Assembly (NCBI RefSeq): GCF_000684975.1
Contig: NZ_BAXZ01000030.1
Span: 25,747-89,746 of the forward strand
Direction: 5' to 3'
Origin: Paraburkholderia acidipaludis NBRC 101816
GTDB taxonomy: Bacteria; Pseudomonadota; Gammaproteobacteria; Burkholderiales; Burkholderiaceae
DNA length: 64,000 nt
The translations under genes were made by a program, and so were the position numbers. Shown here in pieces: positions 25,449-33,875 of the stretch. How positions within the stretch are numbered: position 1 is the stretch's first letter; the number at the start of each line of letters is the position of its first letter. Below the pieces are notes generated by a model. That model had not been told where the DNA came from. It did not search any database and was given only the letters and a program-made list of their open reading frames with translations.

Positions 25449-25487
25449 ATATCATATCGGGGATACCCTATGTGCTATGATCGAGCC

Positions 25488-26288
25488 ATGGCCCTGAACG
25501 AACTCGTGACCCCGCTGACGCGCCAAACGCTCAGCCGCGACGTCTACGCGCAACTGCGCGACCTTCTCATCACCGGACAAATGATGCCGGGCGAGCAGAT
25601 CTCGCTGCGCAACATCGCGGCGGCGCTGGGCGTGAGCGTGATGCCCGTGCGCGAGGCGGTGCACCGGCTGGTGGCCGAACAGGCGCTCGAACTCACGCCC
25701 AACCGCGCGCTGCGCGTGCCGACCATGAGCATCAGCCAGTTCGGGGAGATCACGCAGATCCGCGTGAATGTGGAAGGCCTCGCCACGGCGCAGGCGGCCG
25801 GGCGCATCGAGGAAGACGAACTCCAGCGCCTGCAGGCGCTGCACGCGCGGTTCGCCGACGAAATGGAAAAGGCGCGGCCCGACGGCGCCAAGGTGATCGC
25901 CATGAATCAGGCGTTCCACTTCGCCATCTACGAAGCGGCCCGCATGCCCATGCTGCTGCAGATGATCGAAACGCTGTGGCTGCGCATCGGGCCGATTCTC
26001 AACTACGATCTGCGCTCCGGCTCGAAGCGCGTGGGCGAGCGCGTTGCCGTCAAGCATCACGGCAAGCTGCTCGACGCTTTACGCCTGCGCGACAGCGACG
26101 CGGCATGCGCCGCCTTGCGCGGCGATATCGAAAGCGCGGCGGCTTATATCGTCTCGGCCGGCGTGCTGCTGAGCGCGGAGACCGGCGGTGCCGCTCCTCT
26201 CGCCGCTCCGGCGGCGAAGACCGCGAAGCCGCGGGCCGCGCGGGCCGAACGAGCGACGCGGGAGAAAGCCGCGAGCGCCAAGGCCTGA
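25488..26288 (+). CDS. GntR-family regulator, FadR/FCD subfamily
   Basis: A 266-residue regulator: winged helix (LSRDVYAQLRDLLITGQ, SLRNIAAALGVSVMPVREAVHRL) and an all-helical FCD ligand domain with the metal-type residues of the family (NQAFHFAIYEA, VKHHGKLLDAL). I chose ATG 25488 (MALNELVTP), the first Met before the conserved helix; a Met six codons earlier is possible. The last 40 residues (APAAKTAKPRAARAERATREKAASAKA) are an unusual Ala/Lys/Arg-rich tail of low complexity, not part of the fold. It is divergent from the SDR-BKACE-transporter operon and probably controls it. Confidence 0.92.
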   Translation: MALNELVTPLTRQTLSRDVYAQLRDLLITGQMMPGEQISLRNIAAALGVSVMPVREAVHRLVAEQALELTPNRALRVPTMSISQFGEITQIRVNVEGLATAQAAGRIEEDELQRLQALHARFADEMEKARPDGAKVIAMNQAFHFAIYEAARMPMLLQMIETLWLRIGPILNYDLRSGSKRVGERVAVKHHGKLLDALRLRDSDAACAALRGDIESAAAYIVSAGVLLSAETGGAAPLAAPAAKTAKPRAARAERATREKAASAKA

Positions 26289-26326
26289 ACCGCGGCGCGC
26301 ATGACCTTGACGGCGCCGCACCATGC

Positions 26327-26364
26327 AAAAGCGCCGCGGCCCGTAAAAAACGGGCTCGCGGCGC
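26327..26364 (-). terminator. Rho-independent terminator, long stem
   Basis: GCGCCGCG-GCCCGT (26331-26344) pairs with ACGGGC-(T)-CGCGGCGC (26350-26364), a 14-bp stem with one bulge and an A5 loop. On the leftward strand TTTT follows (26330-26327). It ends the dehydrogenase gene (stop 26397) and also lies after the rightward GntR stop at 26288. Confidence 0.8.
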
Positions 26365-26396
26365 AATGACAGCGACTGCGTGGTTACGTTGCCTGG

Positions 26397-27908
26397 TTAC
26401 TTCGCAACCGGCATCGTGAACTCGGCACCCTTTTCGGTGCTCTCCGGCCAGCGCTGCATGATCGACTTCTGCTTCGTGTAGAAACGCACGCCTTCCTCGC
26501 CGTAGGCATGCATGTCGCCGAACAGGCTGCGCTTCCAGCCGCCGAAGCCGTGCCATGCCATCGGCACCGGAATCGGCACGTTGATGCCCACCATGCCCAC
26601 CTCGATCTGGCGGCCGAACTCGCGCGCCACGTGGCCGTCACGCGTGAAGCAGGCCACGCCGTTGCCGAACTCGTGGTCGTTGATCAATTGCACGGCCTCG
26701 GCAAAATCCTTCACGCGCACGCATGCCAGCACGGGGCCGAAGATTTCTTCCTTGTAGATGCGCATCTCGGGCGTGACGTTGTCGAACAGCGTGCCCCCCG
26801 TGAAGAAGCCGTTTTCGTGACCGGGCACCTTCAGGCCGCGGCCGTCCACCACGAGCTTCGCGCCTTCCTCCACGCCCGTCGCGATGTAGCCCTCAATGCG
26901 CTCCAGGGCCTGTTGCGTGACGACCGGACCCATTTCGGCGTCGGCTTCCATGCCGTTCTTGACGATGAGGCTCTTCGCACGCTCGGCGAGGCGCGGCACG
27001 ATCTTGTCGGCCACCTCGCCCACCAGCACCGCCACCGAAATCGCCATGCAGCGCTCGCCCGCCGAACCGTAGCCCGCGCCGATCAGCGCATCCACGGCCT
27101 GGTCGAGGTCGGCGTCGGGCATCACGACCATATGGTTTTTCGCGCCGCCCAGCGCCTGCACGCGCTTGCCGTGCTTCGCGCCGGTCTCGTAGATATAGTT
27201 CGCGATCGGCGTGGAGCCCACGAAGCTCACCGCCTTCACGTCGCGGTGCGCGAGCAGCGCGTCGACCACGACCTTGTCGCCCTGCACGACGTTGAACACG
27301 CCGTCCGGCAGACCGGCTTCCTTGAGCAGACGCGCCATGAACAGCGACGCCGACGGGTCGCGCTCGCTGGGCTTGAGGATGAACGTGCAGCCGGCAGCCA
27401 GCGCGACCGGGAACATCCAGCACGGCACCATGCAGGGGAAGTTGAACGGCGTGATGCCGGCCACCACGCCCAGCGGCTGGCGCACGGTCCAGTTGTCCAT
27501 GCCCGTGGAAACCTGCTCCGTGTAATCGCCCTTGAGCAGTTGCGGAATGCCGCACGCAAATTCGACGACGTCGATGCCGCGCGCGACTTCGCCCTGCGCG
27601 TCGGCAAACACCTTGCCGTGCTCGGCCGTGATGATGGCGGCGAGTTCGTCCTTGTGGCGGTTCATCAGCTCGAGAAAGCGCAGCATGACGCGCGCGCGGC
27701 GGATGGGCGGCGTGTTGCTCCAACCCGGAAATGCGGCTTTCGCGCTCGCCACGGCGGCGTCCACGTCGGCCGCTTCGCCCAGCGCGAGGCGGCGGGCGGC
27801 GGCGCCCGTGGCCGGATTGAAGACCGCCTGCGTGCGGTCGCCGGCGCCGCGTACGGTCTTGCCGCCAATATAGTGGACCACGTCTGCGCTATCGGTGTAA
27901 GCCTGCAT
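26397..27908 (-). CDS. mmsA: CoA-acylating methylmalonate-semialdehyde dehydrogenase
   Basis: A 503-residue aldehyde dehydrogenase of the MmsA/IolA subfamily. It oxidises methylmalonate or malonate semialdehyde to propionyl- or acetyl-CoA. Marks are PFNFPCMVPCWMFP, the nucleotide loop FVGSTPIA, EALGG-type QALGGAKNHM and the catalytic Cys287 in GSAGERCMA. ATG 27908 (MQAYTDSADV) has AAGGAGAT before it; the frame extends further up without a site. It is used in valine, beta-alanine and inositol degradation. Its neighbours include the moc-like inositol-derivative genes at 30-37 kb, so an inositol link is possible. It is divergent from a LysR regulator. Confidence 0.95.
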   Translation of the reverse strand: MQAYTDSADVVHYIGGKTVRGAGDRTQAVFNPATGAAARRLALGEAADVDAAVASAKAAFPGWSNTPPIRRARVMLRFLELMNRHKDELAAIITAEHGKVFADAQGEVARGIDVVEFACGIPQLLKGDYTEQVSTGMDNWTVRQPLGVVAGITPFNFPCMVPCWMFPVALAAGCTFILKPSERDPSASLFMARLLKEAGLPDGVFNVVQGDKVVVDALLAHRDVKAVSFVGSTPIANYIYETGAKHGKRVQALGGAKNHMVVMPDADLDQAVDALIGAGYGSAGERCMAISVAVLVGEVADKIVPRLAERAKSLIVKNGMEADAEMGPVVTQQALERIEGYIATGVEEGAKLVVDGRGLKVPGHENGFFTGGTLFDNVTPEMRIYKEEIFGPVLACVRVKDFAEAVQLINDHEFGNGVACFTRDGHVAREFGRQIEVGMVGINVPIPVPMAWHGFGGWKRSLFGDMHAYGEEGVRFYTKQKSIMQRWPESTEKGAEFTMPVAK

Positions 27909-27986
27909 GTCATCTCCTTGCGGGTTGTTCGATGGGACCCAGTGTACGTAGACCGCCCGGCCCTGCAAAGCCATGGCGGCTGAATT

Positions 27987-28010
27987 GATTGTTTTCGATG
28001 GCGAACAATC
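27987..28010. promoter_or_regulatory. LysR-type dyad, GATTGTT-N10-AACAATC
   Basis: Perfect 7-base arms at 27987-27993 and 28004-28010 lie between the mmsA and LysR start codons. The arm length, spacing and position fit a LysR tetramer recognition site controlling both directions. Confidence 0.55.
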
Positions 28011-28092
28011 CGCCGTGCGAATGGTGAAAGATGGGCCGGCGTGGTGCTATGATCGGACCCTGATCAGCAGACGTTCGGCGGGAATCATCGGC

Positions 28093-29034
28093 ATGGACAC
28101 GCAGAAGATCGAGGCGCTCTGGGCGCACCTGCACTGGCTCAACGTGCTCGCGGAGCAAGGCAGCTACACGGCGGCGGCGGCGCGTCTCGGCGTGAGCAAG
28201 GCCGCGATGAGCCAGCGCATTGCGGAGCTGGAACGCGCGGCGGGCGTCGCGCTGGTGCAGCGCACCACGCGCAGCGTGCGCTTTACCGAAGCGGGGCGGC
28301 AGCTCGTGGAGGAAACGCGCGCGGAGTTCGAGCGCATTGCCGCGAGCTTCGCGAACGTGCGCGAAATGGCCGACGTGGTGCGCGGCACCGTGCGCGTCAC
28401 GGCGCCCGTCGCGTTCGCGCGCCAGCAGCTCGTGCCGCGCCTCGCGCAGTTCGCGCGCGCGAATCCCGAAGTGCGCGTGCAACTGGAGCTTTCCGACCGG
28501 CTCACCTCGATCGCGACCGAAGGCTTCGACCTCGCGATCCGCCATAGCGCGCAGGTGCCCGAAACGCACGTGGCCTTCAAGCTTTGCGATACGCATTCGG
28601 TCATTGCCGCCACGCCGGCCTACCTGCGCAGGCGCGGCATGCCGCAAACGCCAGCCGATCTCGCGTCGCACGACTGCCTCTACTATCCGCGCACGCCGGG
28701 ACCCGGGGTATGGTCGTTCGAGAAGCCGGGTCGCCGCGCCGAGGCCACACGCGTCAGCGTGACCGTGAACGGCCCGGTCTCGGCCAACAACAGCGAAGCC
28801 TTGCGCGACGCCGCGCTCGAACACCTGGGCATCGCGCTCCTGCCCGATTTCAGCGCGCAGAGCGCGCTGCAAACGCGCAAACTCGTCGTACTCCTGCCCA
28901 ACTGGCGCCCCGTGGGCGCGTATGCTTCGCAACTGCATGTCGTGCGCCCGTACGGCGCCCACGTGCCGCGCGCCGTCACGCGCTTTACGGAGTTCCTGCG
29001 GCAATCGTTCGAGGGCGGATTTTCGCTCGAATGA
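28093..29034 (+). CDS. LysR-family transcriptional regulator
   Basis: A 313-residue regulator with an N-terminal helix-turn-helix (LAEQGSYTAAAARLGVSKAAMSQRIAELE) and the two-lobed effector domain (VRVTAPVAFARQQLVPRLAQF; LSDRLTSIATEGFDLAIR). This sequence style matches the large CrgA/PecT-like LysR branch that ends with ALEHLGIALLPDF. The start at 28093 (MDTQKIEALWAHL) is used; an upstream in-frame extension crosses the promoter. It is divergent from mmsA across a 184-base region with a clear dyad, so mmsA is the probable target. A LacI gene follows after 25 bases on the same strand. Confidence 0.93.
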   Translation: MDTQKIEALWAHLHWLNVLAEQGSYTAAAARLGVSKAAMSQRIAELERAAGVALVQRTTRSVRFTEAGRQLVEETRAEFERIAASFANVREMADVVRGTVRVTAPVAFARQQLVPRLAQFARANPEVRVQLELSDRLTSIATEGFDLAIRHSAQVPETHVAFKLCDTHSVIAATPAYLRRRGMPQTPADLASHDCLYYPRTPGPGVWSFEKPGRRAEATRVSVTVNGPVSANNSEALRDAALEHLGIALLPDFSAQSALQTRKLVVLLPNWRPVGAYASQLHVVRPYGAHVPRAVTRFTEFLRQSFEGGFSLE

Positions 29035-29059
29035 ATCGCGACAGCCCCGGAGACACCCC

Positions 29060-30124
29060 ATGACCGACACCCCCACGCCGCGCCGCAAACGCAGCGCGCG
29101 TTTCGCCGATATCGCCGAGGCGGCGGGAGTCAGCCCCGCAACGGTCGATCGCGTGCTGAACGAACGCGGCAGCGTGTCGGCGGCCATGCGCGCACGCGTC
29201 GTGGCGGCGGCGCGGCAGCTTGGCGTGCCGCGCGTCCTGCCGGCCACGAGCCACGGCCTCGTGCATATCGACGTCCTGCTGCCGCAAAACACCACGCCGT
29301 TCTTTCAGCGCGTGGCGCAAGGGCTCGAGCGCTCGATGCAGATGCTCGACCGGCGCATTGTCCTGCATCGCCAGATCCTTCCGGAAGCCGACGACGACGT
29401 GATCACGCGCGCCATCCTGCGCCCGAACTACAAGCGCGCCGGCCTGATCGTCACCACGCGCGACACGGCTGCCGTGCGCGAGGCGCTGCGCGCGGTGATC
29501 GCGCGGGGCGAGCCCGTGGTCACGATGGTGACCGATATTGCGGAGGTCGAACGAATCCATTACGCCGGCATCGACAATGTGAGCGCGGGCCGCACGGCGG
29601 GCTACTTGCTTGGGCGTCTCGCGGAAGGCCCCGGCCGGATTCTACTGGTGTGTTCGCGCAAGGACTATCGCGCGCACGTGGACCGCATCAGCGGCTGCCG
29701 CGCCCAATTGAGCGAGGCGTTTCCCCACCTGATCTGCGACGGCGAGGCGGTGGAGCATTTCGACGACGCGGACCGCTGCCATCGCGCGGTCCTCAAGGAG
29801 CTCAGGCGCGGCGACGTGATCGGCATCTACAACAGCGGCTATGCGTCGGCCGGCATCGAGGCCGCGTTGCGCAAGGTGGGAGCGACCGGGCACGTGGTCT
29901 GGGCCGGGCACGAGATGCTCGACCTGCACCGCCAGTACATCGAGCAGGGCACGATGGACATTGCGATCGACCAGGACCCGGACGGACAGATCATCTCCGC
30001 CTTGCAGCACGTGCTAAACGCGTGCGGCGTGGTGGAAACGCCCGTGCCGCCGGGGCCGGTCGAGTTCCGCATTTTCTGTTCTGCGAACGTGCGGCGCGAC
30101 CCTTATCTGGTCGCAAGAAGCTGA
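29060..30124 (+). CDS. LacI-family regulator (periplasmic-binding-like effector domain)
   Basis: A 354-residue repressor. The DNA-binding head is FADIAEAAGVSPATVDRVLNERGSVS (about 14-39), using the TVDRVLN variant of the hinge helix shared with the second LacI protein at 33876. The effector domain (from about 65: VHIDVLLPQNTTPFFQRVAQGL) resembles ribose/inositol-type sugar-binding proteins, as in regulators that sense the same sugar as a neighbouring binding protein. It converges on the moc-like operon at 30140-33726, with only 15 bases between stop codons. It starts at 29060 (MTDTPTPRRK) after a GGAG site. Target genes probably include the moc-like set; this is inference. Confidence 0.92.
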   Translation: MTDTPTPRRKRSARFADIAEAAGVSPATVDRVLNERGSVSAAMRARVVAAARQLGVPRVLPATSHGLVHIDVLLPQNTTPFFQRVAQGLERSMQMLDRRIVLHRQILPEADDDVITRAILRPNYKRAGLIVTTRDTAAVREALRAVIARGEPVVTMVTDIAEVERIHYAGIDNVSAGRTAGYLLGRLAEGPGRILLVCSRKDYRAHVDRISGCRAQLSEAFPHLICDGEAVEHFDDADRCHRAVLKELRRGDVIGIYNSGYASAGIEAALRKVGATGHVVWAGHEMLDLHRQYIEQGTMDIAIDQDPDGQIISALQHVLNACGVVETPVPPGPVEFRIFCSANVRRDPYLVARS

Positions 30125-30139
30125 GTTCTACCAGGCAGC

Positions 30140-31012
30140 TCACACCGCTGCGCGCTCGCCCGATGCCGGCGCCAGGGTTTCCAGTTCGCTCCATAGCTCG
30201 CGTATCCAGTCCCGCATCAGCAGCGATTCGGCCCAGCGGTCGGTGGTGTCGTTGCCGTCCCGGCCGATGATGGCATACGGCTGCGGCCCGAGTTCGCAGG
30301 TGAAAGCGAGCGTGTCGTTCTCGCCCGCGCGGCGGCGCCACGATAGAAAACCATAGCGCCACCAGTCGAGAAACAGGTCCACCCATTTCCGGTGCGGCGC
30401 GAACGAGATTTCGATCTGCACCTGCTCGCGGCTCGCCACGCGGCCATGAAAGGCCCATGAGTTGTCGAGAACCCGCTGGATCAGCGCGTGGTTCTCCTGC
30501 GAAACGGGCCATGCGAACTCGCGCCCGACGAGGTAATGCGAAAGATCGCCTAGCAGCGGGAGGTCGGGGCGCGCATCGAGCAGATCGAGCGTGAAGTAGA
30601 GGTCGGTGGTCAGGCGGTCGCGATGCGTCTCGATGTAGACGGGAATGTCCACCTGCTCGGCAAGACGCCGCCAGCCGTCGACCAGGACCAGGGCTTCCTT
30701 GAGCGTGCGCGGACGCACGTCGGGTTGCAGATCGACATGGTGCAGGCCGAACTCGGTCGCCAGTTCGAGCACGGGCTGCAGGTCGTCGACGGTGGCCGGA
30801 AAGCATTGCCCTTCCGCCGCCAGCCCGTAGGCCTTGCGCAACTCGGCCAGCCGCTTCACGTCCTCGCGCTTCGTGCAGTGTGCGCTCACGCCATCGAAAC
30901 CGGCTTCGGCAATCATCCGCACGTTTTCTTCGAGCGAGCGCTCGTAGCCATCGGTGTGGCGGCGTTCCATCGCCCAGAGGGACTGGAACACCTGCAGTCG
31001 TTGCGCCATCAT
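30140..31012 (-). CDS. Sugar phosphate isomerase/epimerase-type TIM barrel (MocC/IolE-like)
   Basis: A 290-residue protein of the xylose-isomerase-like TIM-barrel superfamily. It opens MMAQRLQVFQSLWAMERR and contains strand motifs GFDGVSAHC, HVDLQPDV, the metal-ligand elements YIETHRDR (Glu), LLGDLSHY (Asp, His), FHGR and the late CELGPQPYAI (Glu). Relatives include inosose dehydratase IolE and rhizopine protein MocC, as well as many sugar epimerases. It is the last gene of the leftward set desaturase, Rieske ferredoxin, reductase, TIM barrel. That order supports processing of a demethylated or oxidised cyclitol. The exact reaction is not established. Confidence 0.82.
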   Translation of the reverse strand: MMAQRLQVFQSLWAMERRHTDGYERSLEENVRMIAEAGFDGVSAHCTKREDVKRLAELRKAYGLAAEGQCFPATVDDLQPVLELATEFGLHHVDLQPDVRPRTLKEALVLVDGWRRLAEQVDIPVYIETHRDRLTTDLYFTLDLLDARPDLPLLGDLSHYLVGREFAWPVSQENHALIQRVLDNSWAFHGRVASREQVQIEISFAPHRKWVDLFLDWWRYGFLSWRRRAGENDTLAFTCELGPQPYAIIGRDGNDTTDRWAESLLMRDWIRELWSELETLAPASGERAAV

Positions 31013-31054
31013 GTCTCCGTTGCGGCGGGGTAGCGAGCCGCTGGGGTACTGCGT

Positions 31055-32287
31055 TTAGAGCAGGCTCTTGAGCTTGACTTCGGGATTGGCCAGTTGCCCG
31101 GGGTCGTGCGCGCCGCCGCGCTCGACCAGCATCCGCGCGAGCCGCATTTCCTTCGCGAAACCACTCGCCGGGCCGAAGCCGCTCGCGCCAACCAGCTTTC
31201 CTTCGGCATCCAGATCGAAATGTATCTCCCCGGTGCCGTTCATGGCGCGCAGGACCGTTTGCTTCCCAAGCGCCGGTTCGCCCGCCACCTGCAACTGATG
31301 GTCGTACTGATCGGACCAGAACCACGGCGTTTCGCGGTAGGCCTCCTGTGCCCCCAGCATGTTGCGCGCCGCGACGCGCGCCTGGGTTTCCGCGTTGTGC
31401 CAGGTCTCCTGGCGGATGCGATGCGCACCAAACCGGCTTGGAAACACGGCGACATCGCCCGCCGCGTAGATGCCGGGCGCCGACGTCCGGAGGGTTTCGT
31501 CAACGAGAATCCCGCGCTCGATCGCGAGTCCCGCCGCCCGAGCCAGTTCGTCGGCCGGCTCGATGCCGATACCGACGATCACCGTATCCGCGTGCAGCAC
31601 GCGGCCGTCTTCCAGCGCCAAGGCAAGCCCGCCATCGTCGCGCGGCTCGAACGCGCGCGGTGCGGAATTCAACAGAATCTGCACGCCGTTGCGCTCGTGC
31701 AGCGCATGAGCGCGCGCGGCGATCGCGGCAGGCACGGCACGGCCGAGCAGGCGCACGCCGCCCTCCACCACCGTCACCTCGCATCCGCGCGCGCGGGCCG
31801 AAGCCGCCACTTCGAGGCCGATGAAGCCGCCGCCCACCACGACAATGCGCGCGCCCGGCGCGAGCCTCGGCCCGATTGCCGCCGCATCGTCCAGCGTGCG
31901 CAGGCATTGCACGAGCGCGCCGGATGCGCCCGGCACCGAAAGGCGTCGGGCATGGCCGCCGGTTGCCAGCAGCAGCGCCTCGCAGGCCAGTGTCTCGCCG
32001 TCGCCCAGATGCAGCGTGCGCGTGGCCGGGTCGAGCGAACGCACCGTCGCGACCCGATGCTCGATCCCGTCCTCGCGCCACGCTTCGGGCGCACGCAGGC
32101 CGCACTGGCCCGGTTCGCGCTCGCCCGTCAGCAGCGCCTTCGAAAGCGGCGGCCGCTCGTACGGCAAATGCGGCTCCGCGCCGATCAACACGATGCGGCC
32201 GTCCCAGCCCGCCTCGCGCAGCGTTTGCGCGGCACGGCCGCCAACGTGGCCCGCACCCACGATAGCCATCACGCGTTCGCTGGCCAT
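31055..32287 (-). CDS. mocF: FAD-dependent ferredoxin reductase (MocF-like)
   Basis: A 410-residue flavoprotein of the rhodocoxin/putidaredoxin-reductase family. It has an FAD motif GAGHVGG (11-17), the PYERPPLSK segment, LLLATGGHARRLSVPG, an NAD motif VVVGGGFIGLE and the second FAD motif YAAGDVAVFPS. The C-terminal domain EPALGKQTVLRAMNGTG completes the family plan. It passes electrons from NADH to the Rieske ferredoxin, whose gene ends 4 bases upstream. In Sinorhizobium the analogous MocF serves the MocDE demethylase acting on 3-O-methyl-scyllo-inosamine. Family assignment is firm; the Moc role is inferred from the cluster. Confidence 0.92.
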   Translation of the reverse strand: MASERVMAIVGAGHVGGRAAQTLREAGWDGRIVLIGAEPHLPYERPPLSKALLTGEREPGQCGLRAPEAWREDGIEHRVATVRSLDPATRTLHLGDGETLACEALLLATGGHARRLSVPGASGALVQCLRTLDDAAAIGPRLAPGARIVVVGGGFIGLEVAASARARGCEVTVVEGGVRLLGRAVPAAIAARAHALHERNGVQILLNSAPRAFEPRDDGGLALALEDGRVLHADTVIVGIGIEPADELARAAGLAIERGILVDETLRTSAPGIYAAGDVAVFPSRFGAHRIRQETWHNAETQARVAARNMLGAQEAYRETPWFWSDQYDHQLQVAGEPALGKQTVLRAMNGTGEIHFDLDAEGKLVGASGFGPASGFAKEMRLARMLVERGGAHDPGQLANPEVKLKSLL

Positions 32288-32291
32288 GGCA

Positions 32292-32600
32292 TCAGATCTC
32301 GATGAAGATGCGCCCGGCTTCTACCCTCGCCGGATACGTCTTGAGCTTTTCGCATACGGGCGCGCACAGCGCCCGCCCGTCGCGAATATCGAAGCGGCCG
32401 TTGTGCTTCGGGCATTCGATCGTATGGCCCATCACGAGGCCGTCGCACAGGTGCACGTGTTCGTGCGTGCAGAGCCCGTCGCTCGCGTAGACGTCGCCGT
32501 CCACGCGATAGATGGCATAGGTCCGGCCAGCGTGATCGAAGCGCATGACGTCCTCGTCCTCGATCTCGTCCAACGCGGCTGCGTCGATCCACTGCGTCAT
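32292..32600 (-). CDS. mocE: Rieske-type [2Fe-2S] ferredoxin (MocE-like)
   Basis: A 102-residue soluble electron carrier. The Rieske ligands are C44-T-H46 and C63-P-K-H66 (CTHEHVHL, CPKHNGRFD), and a glycine-bearing loop (DGRALCAPVCEKLKTYP) follows. The pattern and size match the small ferredoxins of mono- and dioxygenase systems and MocE of the rhizopine pathway. The gene sits between the reductase (4-base gap) and the desaturase-type oxygenase (49-base gap), forming a complete three-component redox chain. Confidence 0.93.
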   Translation of the reverse strand: MTQWIDAAALDEIEDEDVMRFDHAGRTYAIYRVDGDVYASDGLCTHEHVHLCDGLVMGHTIECPKHNGRFDIRDGRALCAPVCEKLKTYPARVEAGRIFIEI

Positions 32601-32649
32601 GTCGTGTCTCCTTGATTCGTTATCGATATGTTCAGGACTGCTTTGTCTC

Positions 32650-33726
32650 TCAGGTCACGCCCGGCACCGGCCGCTTGACGTGATACTCGGGATTGCGCGT
32701 CTGCCGCACCAGCGCGGGAATGATCTCCGCGTAGGCGGCAAGGCTGCTCGAATAGGTGGGCGGCATGTCCGCCTTGACGAACTCGTGCAGCCGCGGCAAG
32801 GCATGGAACGGGATCATCGGGAACATGTGATGTTCGATGTGGTAATTCATGTTCCAGTAGAGGAAGCGGAACACGGGATTCATCATGACCGTGCGGCAGT
32901 TCTTGCGGTGGTCGAGAACATTCTCGGGCAGCCCCGCATGCTGCGTAAGGCCGAAGTAGAGGTAAAGCCACGCGCCGTAGAGACTGGGCAAGCCGATATA
33001 CAGGAGCGGCAGCACCGAGTGGAAGCCGATGCAGGCAGCCACCACGGCCGCATAGGCGAGGAGCGTCAGGCGCGCCTCGCGCACCACCTTCGGCCACTCG
33101 GATTCGGGTATGAAAGTCTTCTCTTCCGCACCGACGTTGCCGAAGGCCGCGGAAACGATCTTCGGCGCTTCGTTCGCCACGTGCTTGATCGCGCAGACAT
33201 TAAGCAGGATCGCGAACCAATCCGTCGGCCGAGGCGCGGCGATCTCCGGATCGCGGCCAACCACCAGCGTGTCGGTATGATGCCGCGCGTGGCTCCAGCG
33301 CCAGACCGTGGGGCGCCGGAACACCTGGAACGAGGCAAGTTGATAAACCACGTCGTTCATCCAGCGCGTTTTGAACGCCGTGCCGTGCCCGCACTCGTGC
33401 CAGCGCGAATCGGCCGGGCTGCAGTAGAGCGTGCCGTACAGGAAGAAAGCGGGTATGGCCCACAGCGAGTGCGCGTGCCATGCGAATCCCGCCAGCACGC
33501 CGCTCGCGACGATCGCCGCGTACCAGATGAGCGTGTCGCGAATCGCGCGCGCGTCGTCGCGCTGCATCAACGCCTTCATGGTGGCCCGCGGCACGGGGCA
33601 CTTGTACCACTCGGCATTGACGAGGCCCGCGGCGCGCGCCGCCTCGCCCGCGCCGCCTATCAGCCGGTAAGCCTGATGCCCCGCGGGGGCGGACGCCTCG
33701 CGCGAGCCTGTTTGCGTGTTCGACAC
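32650..33726 (-). CDS. mocD: Membrane di-iron oxygenase, fatty-acid-desaturase fold (MocD-like), copy 1
   Basis: A 358-residue integral membrane protein. It has the eight-plus histidine set of desaturase/hydroxylase di-iron enzymes: HECGH (110-114), HARHH (146-150), TQHAG (His263) and NYHIEHHMFP (296-300). Hydrophobic hairpins lie near 66-100 and 222-262. The GTG start at 33726 follows AAGGAG by 7 bases. In rhizobia MocD with MocE and MocF removes the methyl group of the rhizopine 3-O-methyl-scyllo-inosamine. The same three genes are adjacent here. A plain lipid desaturase is the alternative, but a dedicated ferredoxin and reductase and sugar-type neighbours argue against it. Confidence 0.88.
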   Translation of the reverse strand: MSNTQTGSREASAPAGHQAYRLIGGAGEAARAAGLVNAEWYKCPVPRATMKALMQRDDARAIRDTLIWYAAIVASGVLAGFAWHAHSLWAIPAFFLYGTLYCSPADSRWHECGHGTAFKTRWMNDVVYQLASFQVFRRPTVWRWSHARHHTDTLVVGRDPEIAAPRPTDWFAILLNVCAIKHVANEAPKIVSAAFGNVGAEEKTFIPESEWPKVVREARLTLLAYAAVVAACIGFHSVLPLLYIGLPSLYGAWLYLYFGLTQHAGLPENVLDHRKNCRTVMMNPVFRFLYWNMNYHIEHHMFPMIPFHALPRLHEFVKADMPPTYSSSLAAYAEIIPALVRQTRNPEYHVKRPVPGVT

Positions 33727-33817
33727 CGCTGTCTCCTTGATCCGGTTCGCCGGGGGGTGCCCGGCCCGTCAGTTCCTCTGCTCTCGAGATCAAAAATAAG
33801 CGCGGCGCCCGAATCGC

Positions 33818-33847
33818 TCAACGGAAACGTTGACGAAATCTCGTCAA
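33818..33847. promoter_or_regulatory. Two overlapping inverted repeats upstream of mocD-like operon
   Basis: TCAACG-GAAA-CGTTGA (33818-33833) overlaps TTGACGA-AATC-TCGTCAA (33830-33847). Both dyads are perfect and share the TTGA/TCAA halves. They lie 92-121 bases before the GTG of the desaturase gene, in the gap after the LacI gene, and are good candidates for LacI-family operators. Confidence 0.6.
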
Positions 33848-33875
33848 ATCCGCCCGGCTGGCCGGTCGTCCCGGT